Of a stretch of DNA of 64,000 nucleotides, positions 1 to 9,380 are shown piece after piece. Numbering within the stretch: position 1 is the stretch's first letter; every line of letters begins with the position of its first letter. The stretch is taken from positions 62,001 through 126,000 of the forward strand of contig NZ_JACVBX010000008.1 in assembly GCF_014852585.1 (NCBI RefSeq). Reading direction: 5' to 3'. Source of the stretch: Pseudomonas sp. PDM18 (GTDB taxonomy: Bacteria; Pseudomonadota; Gammaproteobacteria; Pseudomonadales; Pseudomonadaceae). The position numbers were made by a program, and so were the translations under genes. The notes under the pieces were generated by a model. The model was not told the DNA's origin. It saw only the letters and a list, made by a program, of their open reading frames with translations, and did no database searches.

Positions 1-2133
1 CGGATTCTGTCGCAGGAAGACCCGGATGTTCTGGTTGCGAACTTCGAATTCACGTTCGACGATCAGCCCGCAGCCCCTTCGAGCCTGGTGCCTCCACATC
101 TGGCCGGGCAGACGCTTTGCCCGCTGGAAAGTGCCGGGACCTTTGCCGCGATATCCTGTTGGAACACGCCCCCCTGGCGGCTTATCTCCCGGCGCAGCCA
201 CCTTGTTGAGCACGGCATCACCTTTGCGAAAGGAGTGTTCTATGAGGATCACCCGTTCGCTATTCACCTGATGCTGACGGCCCAGCGCGTCTATATCGAT
301 GGAAGTATCAGTTACGGCTACTACCAGCGTGCTACCTCGACGACCAAGACGAATGATCAGAAAGCTCTCGACTTCCTGACAGTCCGCAAGCTGTGCCTCG
401 AGCTTTTCAAGAGTTTCGACAAGTACGAAGCCCTCGCTCCCATAGTTGCCGGCTACATCCTGCCCGCCAACTTCTTCTCCGCGCACGTATCGGCGCCCTA
501 CCAGCAAGAATTCATCGAGCGTCTGGGGGCAGACACGACGCCGGAGGATCTCGCCTTCGGCGAGCAGCATGGTGACTGGGCGGCCCAGCTATTTGCCAAG
601 GCAGTGCGTAGCAAGGACCCGTCAATCATCAACCGCACGCTGAATGCCCAGCGCATTCGTGCGAAGTACAGTCGAGCCGGTGCAAGACGCTTCATCAGCA
701 GAATCAAGAACGCCATTACGCGCCGGATCGTGGCCCGCCTACTACGACTGAAGCAGTTCATGCTCAACCCCACGCGCCATGTGGGGATCGATGCCAGCGG
801 GCATCGATTCCTCCAGGCCGGCATGGGAACTCGGATTGAACCGATCTACATCGATGTAAGGGTGAAGATCGAAAACAGACCGTATGTCCACGTGGGCGAA
901 TACAGCCATGTTGGTGGCACCTATGTGTTCGAGCGGGGAATCGGCTCCGTCACCATTGGCAACAAGAGCTCGATCGGGAGCGGGTGCAAGTTCATCTGCG
1001 CGCAGGAAGACGGGATCCACATCGGCAACAATGTGATGTTGTCCTGGGACTGCACCCTCATGGACTCCAACGCGCACTCCCTGGACCCGGACATTCGCGC
1101 CAACGATGCCTACGATTGGAAGGCAGGTGTCGACGCAGGCCGCATGGGTGCGTACAAGGACTGGTCACAGGTTGCCTCCGGACCAATCCATATCGAAGAC
1201 AACGTCTGGATTGGATTCGAATGCGCCATTCTCAAGGGTGTACGCATCGGCAAGGGGGCTGTCATCGGCGCCCGCTCGATGGTTACCCGTGACGTGGCCC
1301 CCTATTGCGTCTTTGCCGGCACCCCCGCGCGATTCGTCAGCTTCGTCCCCAGGGAGCGCTGGACCTGGGAAGAAATCATTCATGCATCCCAGGGAAATCC
1401 CGCTCTTGATTCGGTGCTCCGAGATTCTTATCTGCACCGCGATCTGATGGGTTCCCTGCATCGTTTCATGGCGACCGAAGAGTTCCAGCAAACTCTGGGA
1501 GAGTTCAGAAGCGCGAATCCCCGTGCCCGCTCGATCCTTGATATCGGTGGCGCTGGCGGAGTCATGGCTGTGGCGTTTGCGCTGTCCGGCTATGAGGTGA
1601 CGCTGGCAGAGCCCTCGCAGGATGACATCGTGGGTACTGAGGCTGCGAGAAAACTACTTGCACTGGCCGCAGAGAAACTGGATGCCTCTGTCGAGAGTCG
1701 ACTGAAGATAGTGCAGGAGCCCGTCGAGTTGCTGTCCATGACCGATCAGTTCGATATCGTCTATTGCCGGCAGGTCGTACACCACTTCCGAGATCCGGTG
1801 ATTGCACTGAAAAAGATCCGCAGCCTCATGAAGGATGACGGCTCTGCCTTCTTCGTTCGCGAGCATGTGATCTTCGATGAAGCAGACATGGAGTTCTTCC
1901 TAGAGAACCACCCCTTCCACCGGTATACGCACGGGGAGAACGCCTATCGGAGCGAAGAGTACTGTGACTTCATCAAAGAAGCCGACATGACTCTGATCCG
2001 GGAGTACAAATTCGCGGAGAGCCCGATTAACTACTTCCCCCACTCCGAACAGACCATTGCCAGCGTCAACGAGCGGCAGATTGCCGGACGTCCGTATACC
2101 TATGTAGCCCAGAAGAAGAAGGTCGCGGCATGA
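1..2133 (+). CDS. Fused glycosyltransferase (partial) / hexapeptide acyltransferase / methyltransferase
   Basis: The reading frame is open from the first base, so the 5' end lies outside the window and 710 residues are visible. Residues 1-120 resemble the end of a GT2 domain (the stretch FYEDHPF followed by a YGYYQR segment, as in CpsI-type enzymes). Residues about 295-450 are a left-handed beta-helix acyltransferase with repeated V/I-G-N/E-x hexapeptides (VTIGNKSSIG, IHIGNNV, IHIEDNVWIG, VRIGKGAVIGARS) and an FAGTPARFV ending typical of sugar O-acetyltransferases. Residues about 490-700 are a class I SAM methyltransferase with motif I LDIGGAGG and a later FDIVYCRQVVHHF segment. The gene overlaps the next by ATGA. 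A glycosyl-, acetyl- and methyl-transferring protein in an ABC-exporter cluster could modify or cap the chain; that role is inferred. Acceptor and linkage are unknown. Confidence 0.8.
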   Translation, partial: RILSQEDPDVLVANFEFTFDDQPAAPSSLVPPHLAGQTLCPLESAGTFAAISCWNTPPWRLISRRSHLVEHGITFAKGVFYEDHPFAIHLMLTAQRVYIDGSISYGYYQRATSTTKTNDQKALDFLTVRKLCLELFKSFDKYEALAPIVAGYILPANFFSAHVSAPYQQEFIERLGADTTPEDLAFGEQHGDWAAQLFAKAVRSKDPSIINRTLNAQRIRAKYSRAGARRFISRIKNAITRRIVARLLRLKQFMLNPTRHVGIDASGHRFLQAGMGTRIEPIYIDVRVKIENRPYVHVGEYSHVGGTYVFERGIGSVTIGNKSSIGSGCKFICAQEDGIHIGNNVMLSWDCTLMDSNAHSLDPDIRANDAYDWKAGVDAGRMGAYKDWSQVASGPIHIEDNVWIGFECAILKGVRIGKGAVIGARSMVTRDVAPYCVFAGTPARFVSFVPRERWTWEEIIHASQGNPALDSVLRDSYLHRDLMGSLHRFMATEEFQQTLGEFRSANPRARSILDIGGAGGVMAVAFALSGYEVTLAEPSQDDIVGTEAARKLLALAAEKLDASVESRLKIVQEPVELLSMTDQFDIVYCRQVVHHFRDPVIALKKIRSLMKDDGSAFFVREHVIFDEADMEFFLENHPFHRYTHGENAYRSEEYCDFIKEADMTLIREYKFAESPINYFPHSEQTIASVNERQIAGRPYTYVAQKKKVAA

Positions 2134-3023
2134 AAGTTCTAGTTCTTGGCGTTCACGGCTTCATTGGACGCCACATCGCCACGTTGCTGGGGCAACAAGG
2201 CCACGAGATTGTCGGCGCCGACATACCCCTGGCCGGGACCACCGACTGCTTGAGCATCCATCCGGAAAAACCGGATTTCGAGGCGCTGTTCCAGCAAGAG
2301 CAACCCGACGCCTGCATAAACTGCACAGGGGCAGCCAGCGTCCCGGATTCGTTCACCAATCCGCTGAACGACTACACCCTGAATACTGTGCGGATTGCCC
2401 AGACGCTTGAGGCGATTCGCAAGGTCTCGGCCCACACCAGATTCATCCACTTCTCAAGTGCTGCCGTTTACGGAAATCCGTCCACTTCCCTGCCGATTCG
2501 GGAAAGCGATGGACTCAGCCCCGTGTCACCTTACGGATGGCACAAGCGCAGCGCAGAAGAAGTGTGCCAGGAATACGCCCAGCTATTCGGTACGCAATCC
2601 ATTTCCTTGCGTGTCTTTTCAGCTTACGGACCGCACCTCAGGAAGCAACTGTTCTGGGACATCTACCAGAAATCATTGCACCAACCCTGCATTGAGCTCT
2701 TCGGCACCGGCCGCGAGACCCGCGACTTCATCTATGTCGCCGATATCGCCCATGCACTGAACGTGCTTCTGCATAGGGGAGACTTCGACGGACGCGCGGT
2801 CAACGTGGCCAGCGGTACGGCCTCCACGATCAGGACAGCAGCCACCACGCTGCTCGACGCACTTGGGGTAGAAAAGGAAGTCGTGTTCACTGGCAACGAG
2901 CGGACCGGCGATCCGAGTTACTGGCAGGCAGATGTTTCATATCTTCGTAGCCTTGGTTTCACCCCCCAGTTCGAACTGCAGAGCGGTCTTGGCCATGTGG
3001 CCGACTGGCTGAAAACCCTCTGA
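2130..3023 (+). CDS. NAD-dependent sugar epimerase/dehydratase
   Basis: This 297-residue protein is an extended short-chain dehydrogenase/reductase of the nucleotide-sugar epimerase type. The N-terminal Rossmann motif is GVHGFIG (residues 7-13). The catalytic Ser lies in HFSSAAVYG, and the Tyr/Lys pair in YGWHK fits the YxxxK rule. The segment TRDFIYVADIAHAL is the usual C-terminal substrate-side signature. It starts inside the stop of the fused transferase gene (ATGA), which implies translational coupling. It probably makes or modifies an NDP-sugar precursor for the glycan assembled by the surrounding genes. It could be a UDP-sugar 4-epimerase or a reductase; the sequence alone does not settle which. 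Confidence 0.85.
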   Translation: MKVLVLGVHGFIGRHIATLLGQQGHEIVGADIPLAGTTDCLSIHPEKPDFEALFQQEQPDACINCTGAASVPDSFTNPLNDYTLNTVRIAQTLEAIRKVSAHTRFIHFSSAAVYGNPSTSLPIRESDGLSPVSPYGWHKRSAEEVCQEYAQLFGTQSISLRVFSAYGPHLRKQLFWDIYQKSLHQPCIELFGTGRETRDFIYVADIAHALNVLLHRGDFDGRAVNVASGTASTIRTAATTLLDALGVEKEVVFTGNERTGDPSYWQADVSYLRSLGFTPQFELQSGLGHVADWLKTL

Positions 3024-3048
3024 TCCGAGAACCGCTGGAGATTACCTG

Positions 3049-4194
3049 TTGAAACGCCCCGTCATTGGAATCCCTTTCAACTATGACGAAAGCTGGATTG
3101 GTGGAACCTATTACATCAAGAACCTGGTCAGCTCCCTGAATCTGATTGCTCCGGCCAAGCAACCGGACGTCTGGATCATCAGTCATTCGGAAACTTCATT
3201 CGAGTTCATTCAGAAGGGTACGGGATATCCGCGCCTCAACTGGATCAAGCCTGGGCAGATCGATGGCATAGACGGCGGCATTTCCCGCAAGGCGAAATTG
3301 CTGTCCCTGCTGACACCGCGTTTCTGGAAGCGCCAGCTCAACTTCGACCTGATCTTCCCCTACCCGATAGATACCCGACTGCAACAGACCGCATGCTGGA
3401 TCCCTGACTTCCAGGACAAACGTCTCCCGGAATTTTTCAGCGCGGACGAATTGCAGGCGCGCGAAGCGCAGCACAGATCCTATTTCAATGACTTTCGGCA
3501 CGTCGTATTCAGCAGCAATGCCGCTCGCATGGACTTCGAAGAGTTCTATCCTGAGGCGGATGTCCAGAAGTACGTCGTTCACTTCGCCACGTTCGAGCCC
3601 ATGCAGCCAGAGCTTGCGCCGGCAGACGTGCTGAGCCGATACCAACTGCCGGAACGTTTCTACTACTGCCCGAACCAGTTCTGGATCCACAAGAACCACG
3701 ACACCGTCATTGACGCAGTGAAGATCCTGAAGGCGCGCGGTGTCGAGGTCGTGGTGGCATTTTCAGGCAAAGAGCACGATCACCGAGCACCGGATCATTG
3801 CGACAAGCTCCGTAACAAGGTCGCGCAAGCGGGTCTTGGAGAGAATGTCCGCTTCCTTGGTTTCATCCCGCGAGAAGATCAGATGGTTATCTTCCGCCAT
3901 GCGACCTGCATCGTGCAGCCCTCCCTGTTCGAGGGCTGGTCAACTGTGATCGAAGACGCCAAGTCGGTGTCACAGTACGTGATCGCCTCGAGTCTGCCCG
4001 CGAATGTGGAACAGGCGGACGAGAACATCGAGTTCTTCGACGCCACCGACTCCACCGCGCTTGCTGCGTTGCTGGAGAAGTACGCCAAGACGCCGCCTGC
4101 TCGCAAGGCGCTCGACTATGGAAAATACCAGCAGGAGTTCGCCGACTCGTTCATGGGCGTCGTTCACTCCGTTATGAATACTCCCAAACCCTAA
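3049..4194 (+). CDS. Glycosyltransferase, GT4/GT-B fold
   Basis: This 381-residue cytoplasmic glycosyltransferase has the two-domain GT-B layout. The N-terminal half contains a glycine-rich GIPFNYDESWIGGTYY stretch. The C-terminal donor half has NQFWIHKNHDTVIDAV near residue 210 and QPSLFEGWSTVIEDAKS near residue 290, the place where GT4 enzymes carry their acidic donor-binding pair. The start is TTG, chosen because GGAG lies 8 nt upstream and the protein begins exactly at the Rossmann strand. It lies 25 nt after the epimerase and 10 nt before the exporter permease, so it belongs to the same transcription unit. Sugar specificity cannot be read from the sequence; mannosyl- or rhamnosyltransferase are both plausible for this context. 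Confidence 0.85.
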   Translation: MKRPVIGIPFNYDESWIGGTYYIKNLVSSLNLIAPAKQPDVWIISHSETSFEFIQKGTGYPRLNWIKPGQIDGIDGGISRKAKLLSLLTPRFWKRQLNFDLIFPYPIDTRLQQTACWIPDFQDKRLPEFFSADELQAREAQHRSYFNDFRHVVFSSNAARMDFEEFYPEADVQKYVVHFATFEPMQPELAPADVLSRYQLPERFYYCPNQFWIHKNHDTVIDAVKILKARGVEVVVAFSGKEHDHRAPDHCDKLRNKVAQAGLGENVRFLGFIPREDQMVIFRHATCIVQPSLFEGWSTVIEDAKSVSQYVIASSLPANVEQADENIEFFDATDSTALAALLEKYAKTPPARKALDYGKYQQEFADSFMGVVHSVMNTPKP

Positions 4195-4204
4195 GGGCCA
4201 GATC

Positions 4205-5020
4205 GTGGGTACAGGACTCGTCAGCGGCATTCGGTCAATCGTGGTAAACCGGGGACTCATCGTTCAGATGACTCGTCGCGATATATCCATGCGCTACAAG
4301 AACTCTCTTCTTGGCAGCCTGTGGATGGTCGGCCAACCGCTGCTGCAGCTACTGCTCTACGGATTTGTGTTTCAGGTCGTGCTGCGCTCTCGATGGGGCA
4401 TCCAGACACCCGACGGGCGCGACGTGCCCTTCGGCCTGCTGCTGTTCTGCGGGATTCTGCTGCATAGCCTGATCGCTGACACCCTGGTCCGCGCACCGTC
4501 GCTGATCGTCAGCAACACATCCTATGTAAAGCGGGTCATCTTCCCACTGGAGATCCTGCCCCTCGTGAGCGCTGCCGGGACCGCAGTAGGTGTGACCTTC
4601 GGCATTGGCATCCTGCTGGCAGGAACACTGTATTACTCGGGGACCTTGCCGTTGCATGCGGTCTGGCTGCCTGTTCCGCTGGTCCTGCTCTTTGTACTCA
4701 CTGTAGGCCTGGGCTGGCTGTTGTCCGCCGTAGGCGTCTTTTTCCGGGACTTGCCTCAACTGACAACCAGCCTGGCGACCATCATGCTGTTCACCGCCCC
4801 CATCTGCTATCCGGCTGAAATGGTCCCCCAGCAATTCCGCTGGCTGCTCAACATCAATCCGCTCACGATCCCGGTGGAGACAGTTCGCACACTGATCTTC
4901 TCCCACAATGAAACGGACTGGTCCGCGCTGGGCGTCTACGCGCTCGTAGCGGCTGCCATCGCGGCCTTTGGCTACTTTGTCTTCCACAGAATGCGCCCAG
5001 GATTCGCCGATGTGCTCTGA
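4205..5020 (+). CDS. wzm: O-antigen/polysaccharide ABC exporter permease (Wzm-type)
   Basis: This 271-residue ABC-2 type permease has about six hydrophobic segments and the conserved N-terminal stretch RDISMRYKNSLLGSLWMVGQP of polysaccharide exporters (KpsM/Wzm/TagG group). The segment MLFTAPICYPAEMVP near residue 200 is also typical. With the next gene it should form the inner-membrane channel that moves the completed undecaprenyl-linked chain to the periplasm. The start is GTG. Its last 11 bases overlap the ATPase start, and such tight pairing is the rule for Wzm-Wzt. A teichoic- or capsule-type substrate is formally possible, but the setting in Pseudomonas points to an O-antigen-like glycan. 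Confidence 0.92.
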   Translation: MGTGLVSGIRSIVVNRGLIVQMTRRDISMRYKNSLLGSLWMVGQPLLQLLLYGFVFQVVLRSRWGIQTPDGRDVPFGLLLFCGILLHSLIADTLVRAPSLIVSNTSYVKRVIFPLEILPLVSAAGTAVGVTFGIGILLAGTLYYSGTLPLHAVWLPVPLVLLFVLTVGLGWLLSAVGVFFRDLPQLTTSLATIMLFTAPICYPAEMVPQQFRWLLNINPLTIPVETVRTLIFSHNETDWSALGVYALVAAAIAAFGYFVFHRMRPGFADVL

Positions 5021-6389
5021 TTACACCATCAGCGTCGATAACGTTTCGAAGCAGTACGACCTGTACAAGAGTCCGCTGCAGCGAGTACGAGGCCTTCTGC
5101 TCGGTCGACGACAGCAACAGGAAACCTTTACAGCCCTGAAACCCCTATCGCTGAAGATCAGAAGAGGCAGTTTCTTTGGCATCATCGGCCAGAATGGCAG
5201 TGGCAAGTCCACCCTTTTGCAGATAATCAGCGGCATTCTCCAGCCGTCCAGCGGACATGTCACCGTTTATGGCCGCATCGCCGCCCTGCTCGAGCTGGGA
5301 GCGGGATTCAACCCCGAGTTCACCGGCCGCGAAAACGCCCGACTGAATGCCCAGATCCTGGGCGTGTCGGGCAAGGACTTCGATCGCATCCTTCCGGAGA
5401 TCGAAGCTTTCGCGGACATTGGCGAGTTCATCGACTCACCGGTAAAAACATACTCCAGCGGCATGTTCGTGAGATTGGCATTCGCCGTTCAAGCTTGTAT
5501 CGACCCAGACGTTCTGATCGTCGATGAAGCCCTGGCTGTAGGCGATATCTTCTTCCGACTCAAATGCTACGAGCGCTTGGAGCGGCTTCGCCAACGCGGC
5601 TGTACCGTCATCCTGGTGACCCATAGCATGGATGACGTGATGCACTACTGCGATGAAGTGCTTCTACTGCATCACGGTAACGTGGTCTATCAAGGCGATG
5701 CCACTGAGGCAATCAACCGTTATTACGCCCTGGGCCACATCAACGCCAAGAAGATGCTCAGTGACGACGCGCGCCGCCTGAACGAAAGCGCTGCACACCT
5801 GGACGACGCCCAGCAGGAACTCGGCGATACACAGTTCCGCTGGCCTGAAAACGCCGGCATGGACATGAGCAGCCGGGAACAGACGGGCGATGGCCTGGTG
5901 CGATGCATTCGCATGGCGATCACCGACGAATTCGACGACACCCGCCAGGTCTTCAGGCAATTCGAGAAACTGCGCATATACGCCGAGTTCATGGTCCATG
6001 AAGCTCTCGAGACTCCCGTTATCGGCTTTGTCCTCAGGACCGATCGTGGAGTAGTGATTCATGGCAAGAACTCAGGGCAGTGTGGGACGCCTGTCCCGTC
6101 CCGACTGGAGAAAGGCAGCACTGTAAGGGCGTCCTTCGATATTCCCTTGGCGTTCGCAACTGGCGAATACGTACTGGATGTCGGATTCGCGACCTGGCCC
6201 AGGGCGCTACATCGCAACCTCGAGAACTCCTCGATGGCAGAGATCGAGTCCACCTCGTCGCGCCATTGCGTCATCACAAACGCATCCAGCTTCTCAATCG
6301 TTCCACAAGGCCATATGGGCTTCCAGGCGCAGCCCTTCTACGGCGTGGCCGGGGTAGATTCCAGTGCCAGAATCTGCACGGAAAGCTGA
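5010..6389 (+). CDS. wzt: O-antigen ABC exporter ATPase with C-terminal glycan-binding domain (Wzt-type)
   Basis: This 459-residue ATPase powers the Wzm-type permease. Walker A is GQNGSGKS (60-67), the signature YSSGM (148-152) and Walker B VLIVDEA (168-174). Residues about 290-459 extend well beyond the nucleotide-binding domain. They contain IGFVLRTDRGVVIHGKNS, typical of the beta-sandwich that recognises the capped non-reducing end of the glycan in E. coli O9a Wzt. The start at 5010 was preferred to an upstream in-frame ATG (4968) because it has AGGA 7 nt upstream and begins just before the first ABC strand. The presence of the extra domain predicts that the chain carries a terminal modification, for which the fused methyltransferase/acyltransferase at the window start is a candidate. 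Confidence 0.93.
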   Translation: MCSDYTISVDNVSKQYDLYKSPLQRVRGLLLGRRQQQETFTALKPLSLKIRRGSFFGIIGQNGSGKSTLLQIISGILQPSSGHVTVYGRIAALLELGAGFNPEFTGRENARLNAQILGVSGKDFDRILPEIEAFADIGEFIDSPVKTYSSGMFVRLAFAVQACIDPDVLIVDEALAVGDIFFRLKCYERLERLRQRGCTVILVTHSMDDVMHYCDEVLLLHHGNVVYQGDATEAINRYYALGHINAKKMLSDDARRLNESAAHLDDAQQELGDTQFRWPENAGMDMSSREQTGDGLVRCIRMAITDEFDDTRQVFRQFEKLRIYAEFMVHEALETPVIGFVLRTDRGVVIHGKNSGQCGTPVPSRLEKGSTVRASFDIPLAFATGEYVLDVGFATWPRALHRNLENSSMAEIESTSSRHCVITNASSFSIVPQGHMGFQAQPFYGVAGVDSSARICTES

Positions 6390-6395
6390 GAGCCG

Positions 6396-7316
6396 ATGCC
6401 CCAGTCCCTATCTCTCGGCACGCGCCTGCGCATCCTGCTCGGCATCAAACTCGGCGTGCTCGAGCAGGGCAGGCAGCGATTCCAGCTGACCGAAACACTG
6501 GAACTCCCACCCGGTGCCGGACAGGCTCTGCCTCGAATTTCGATAGTGACCCCGTCGTTCAATCAGGGGCGCTTCATCGGAAGCACTATCAGAAGTGTTC
6601 TATCTCAAGGTTATTCCAATCTTGAATACATAGTTCAGGACAATCAGTCGACCGACGGCACACTTGAGGTACTCAGGACCGAGAAATCCTCCGACTTCCA
6701 ATATGTTGTCGAAAAGGATCTCGGGCAGGCCGATGCCATAAACCGAGGCTTCGCCCGATGCAACGGCGAGATAATGGCCTTCTTGAACTCCGACGACATC
6801 CTGCTACCGGGAACGCTGGCGTATGTGGCCAGCCTGTTCCAGCAGAACCCGGAAATCGATGTCATCTACGGAAACCGCGTTCTGATAGACACCGAGGATA
6901 ACATTGTCGGTCGATGGGTATTGCCTGGGCATGATGGCGAATTGATGCGCCACATCGACTATATCCCGCAGGAAACCTTGTTCTGGCGAAGAGACCTGTG
7001 GGAGCGCTCCGGCGCCCGGCTGGATGATAAACTGGCGTTTGCCCTCGACTGGGATCTCCTGCTGAGATTCCTCGACTGCGGCGCACGTTTTTCCCATATC
7101 CCCCATTTCCTGGGTGGATTCCGTATCCACCAGGATCAGAAAACCAGCAGCGAGTACGGAAGCAATGGTGTTCGCGAAATGAAGCGGATTCGGAGCCTAC
7201 ACGCCCCGAAGCTTCTTTCGAAAGCTCAGATGCCATTCAGGCATTTCACCTTCCTGCTCAAGCACATTCGAGAAGACAAAAGGCTTTCATCCTTTCTGAA
7301 GGCCGCAGGCAAGTAA
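6396..7316 (+). CDS. Glycosyltransferase, GT2 family
   Basis: This 306-residue GT-A enzyme has about 45 leading residues and then the canonical GT2 opening ISIVTPSFNQGRFIGSTIRS. The donor-binding motif is LNSDDILLPG, and AFALDWDLLLRFLDCG lies in the later acceptor region. It begins 6 nt after the Wzt stop and ends directly against the gmd leader. It resembles the second GT2 gene of the cluster (9381-10142), which has the same LNSDD motif and a related MAMDYDLWWRLYKHG segment, so the two may share ancestry. The protein should transfer a nucleotide-activated sugar on the cytoplasmic face. The specific sugar is not visible. Confidence 0.85.
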   Translation: MPQSLSLGTRLRILLGIKLGVLEQGRQRFQLTETLELPPGAGQALPRISIVTPSFNQGRFIGSTIRSVLSQGYSNLEYIVQDNQSTDGTLEVLRTEKSSDFQYVVEKDLGQADAINRGFARCNGEIMAFLNSDDILLPGTLAYVASLFQQNPEIDVIYGNRVLIDTEDNIVGRWVLPGHDGELMRHIDYIPQETLFWRRDLWERSGARLDDKLAFALDWDLLLRFLDCGARFSHIPHFLGGFRIHQDQKTSSEYGSNGVREMKRIRSLHAPKLLSKAQMPFRHFTFLLKHIREDKRLSSFLKAAGK

Positions 7317-7328
7317 ATGGAGAACATC

Positions 7329-8411
7329 ATGAAAGTAGCCCTGATCACGGGAGTCACCGGCCAAGACGGCGCCTATCTCGCTGAATTGCTGCTTAGCAAG
7401 GGATATGAGGTCCACGGCATCAAGCGTCGTACGTCGCTGTTCAATACCGACCGTATTGACCACCTTTATCAGGACCCGCACGTCAAGAATCGGAACTTCA
7501 TTCTCCATCACGGTGATCTGACCGACTCGACCAGTCTGATCCGCATCATCCAGCAGGTGAAGCCGGACGAAATATACAACCTCGCCGCCCAGTCTCACGT
7601 AGCCGTAAGCTTCGAAGAGCCGGAATACACCGCGAACTCCGACGCCCTCGGTGCTCTGCGTATTCTGGAAGCCATCCGTATCCTCGGCCTGGAGAAGAAG
7701 ACCCGCTTCTATCAAGCCTCCACCTCGGAGCTCTACGGCCTGGTCCAGGAGATTCCGCAGCGCGAAACCACTCCGTTCTACCCGCGCAGCCCCTACGCGG
7801 TGGCCAAGCTCTACGCTTACTGGATCACCGTGAACTATCGCGAGTCCTACGGCATGTACGCCTGCAACGGCATCCTGTTCAACCACGAGTCGCCGATTCG
7901 CGGCGAGACATTCGTGACTCGCAAGATCACCCGCGCCCTCGCCCGCATCAAGCTCGGCCTGCAGGATTGCCTGTACCTGGGCAACATGGACGCCAAGCGC
8001 GACTGGGGCCATGCCCGCGACTACGTCGAAATGCAATGGCTGATGCTGCAGCAGGAGAAGCCTGAAGATTTCGTGATCGCAACCGGAATCCAGTACAGCG
8101 TTCGCGACTTCGTCAATGCAGCGGCCAAGGAGCTTGAGCTCAATATCACCTGGAAAGGTGAAGGCGTCGACGAGAAAGGCTACGACGAGAAAGGCAACTG
8201 CATCGTTGCCGTAGACCCGCGCTATTTCCGCCCCGCCGAGGTAGAAACGCTTCTGGGCGATGCATCCAACGCCAAGAACAAGCTCGGCTGGACTCCGAAG
8301 ACCACCTTCCAGGAACTGGTCACCGAAATGGTCCGCGAAGACCTCAAATCGGCCGAGCGCGATGAATTGGTCAAGCGTCACGGCTACAGCGCGTTCAACT
8401 ACCACGAGTAA
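7329..8411 (+). CDS. gmd: GDP-mannose 4,6-dehydratase
   Basis: This 360-residue extended SDR enzyme converts GDP-D-mannose to GDP-4-keto-6-deoxy-D-mannose. It shows [15 protein letters not shown] at the N terminus, the catalytic ASTSELYG motif, YAVAK for the Tyr/Lys pair, and the family-specific [21 protein letters not shown] 7317 also opens the frame, but GGAG at 7319-7322 lies inside that extension, 6 nt before ATG 7329, so 7329 is preferred. The next gene encodes the enzyme that uses its product, giving GDP-L-fucose. No GDP-mannose-forming gene (manC, manB) is visible here, so GDP-mannose must come from elsewhere in the genome. Confidence 0.96.
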   Translation: MKVALITGVTGQDGAYLAELLLSKGYEVHGIKRRTSLFNTDRIDHLYQDPHVKNRNFILHHGDLTDSTSLIRIIQQVKPDEIYNLAAQSHVAVSFEEPEYTANSDALGALRILEAIRILGLEKKTRFYQASTSELYGLVQEIPQRETTPFYPRSPYAVAKLYAYWITVNYRESYGMYACNGILFNHESPIRGETFVTRKITRALARIKLGLQDCLYLGNMDAKRDWGHARDYVEMQWLMLQQEKPEDFVIATGIQYSVRDFVNAAAKELELNITWKGEGVDEKGYDEKGNCIVAVDPRYFRPAEVETLLGDASNAKNKLGWTPKTTFQELVTEMVREDLKSAERDELVKRHGYSAFNYHE

Positions 8412-8413
8412 CG

Positions 8414-9379
8414 ATGAGCATGCCACACACTGCAAAAGTCTATGTGGCGGGGCATCGCGGGATGGTGGGATCCGCCATCCTGCGCGAGCTCCGGAGTCGC
8501 GGTTACGAGAACATCGTGACCCGAAACCGGCAGGAACTCGACCTTTGCGATCAGCACCAGGTCGAGCAATTCTTTGCCGACAAGAAGCCCCAGCAGGTCT
8601 ATCTCGCCGCAGCGAAGGTGGGTGGCATTCATGCCAACAACACCTATCCAGCAAGCTTCATTTATGAAAATCTCATGATTGAAGCCAATATCATTCACTC
8701 GGCCTGGAAGCACGGCGTCCAACGCCTGCTGTTCCTTGGCTCCAGCTGCATCTATCCGCGGCTGGCACCTCAGCCCATGGGTGAAGACGCGCTGCTCACC
8801 GGCACTCTTGAGTCCACCAATGAGCCCTATGCGATTGCCAAGATAGCGGGAATCAAGTTGTGCGAATCGTACAATCGCCAGTATGGCTGCGACTTCCGCA
8901 GCGTCATGCCGACCAACCTCTATGGTCCGGGTGACAACTACCACGGCGAGAACAGCCACGTTATTCCCGCCCTGATCCGGCGCTTCCACGAAGCCAGGTT
9001 GGCCAACTCTCCCACTGTCAGCATCTGGGGAAGCGGTACTCCGCGCCGGGAGTTTCTCTACGTGGACGACATGGCCAAGGCATCCGTACATGTCATGGAA
9101 CTGGGGCTGGAAGCCTATCAGCAGGTCACGCAGCCGACCCTTTCTCACATCAATGTTGGCTATGGCTCGGACCTCAGCATCCTGGAACTGGCCCAATTGG
9201 TGGCTCGAACCGTCGGTTATACCGGCTCGATTCAGGTCGATCCGAGCAAGCCTGATGGAACTCCGCAAAAGCTAATGAATATCGAGCGCCTGAAAGCCAT
9301 GGGCTGGGCTCCTGAAACGACTCTGGCAGATGGTCTTCAGCAGGCCTACATCGACTTCCAGCAAAGCACGAGAGTCTAG
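8414..9379 (+). CDS. fcl: GDP-L-fucose synthase
   Basis: This 321-residue bifunctional 3,5-epimerase/4-reductase turns GDP-4-keto-6-deoxymannose into GDP-L-fucose. It shows the Rossmann motif [26 protein letters not shown] with the conserved Ser and Cys, YAIAK for the Tyr/Lys pair, and [13 protein letters not shown], all characteristic of the WcaG/Fcl family. It lies 2 nt after gmd, so the two form a pathway pair. ATG 8420 is an alternative start two codons on. L-fucose or a derivative is therefore a likely constituent of the glycan made by this cluster. Confidence 0.95.
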   Translation: MSMPHTAKVYVAGHRGMVGSAILRELRSRGYENIVTRNRQELDLCDQHQVEQFFADKKPQQVYLAAAKVGGIHANNTYPASFIYENLMIEANIIHSAWKHGVQRLLFLGSSCIYPRLAPQPMGEDALLTGTLESTNEPYAIAKIAGIKLCESYNRQYGCDFRSVMPTNLYGPGDNYHGENSHVIPALIRRFHEARLANSPTVSIWGSGTPRREFLYVDDMAKASVHVMELGLEAYQQVTQPTLSHINVGYGSDLSILELAQLVARTVGYTGSIQVDPSKPDGTPQKLMNIERLKAMGWAPETTLADGLQQAYIDFQQSTRV

Positions 9380-9380
9380 T

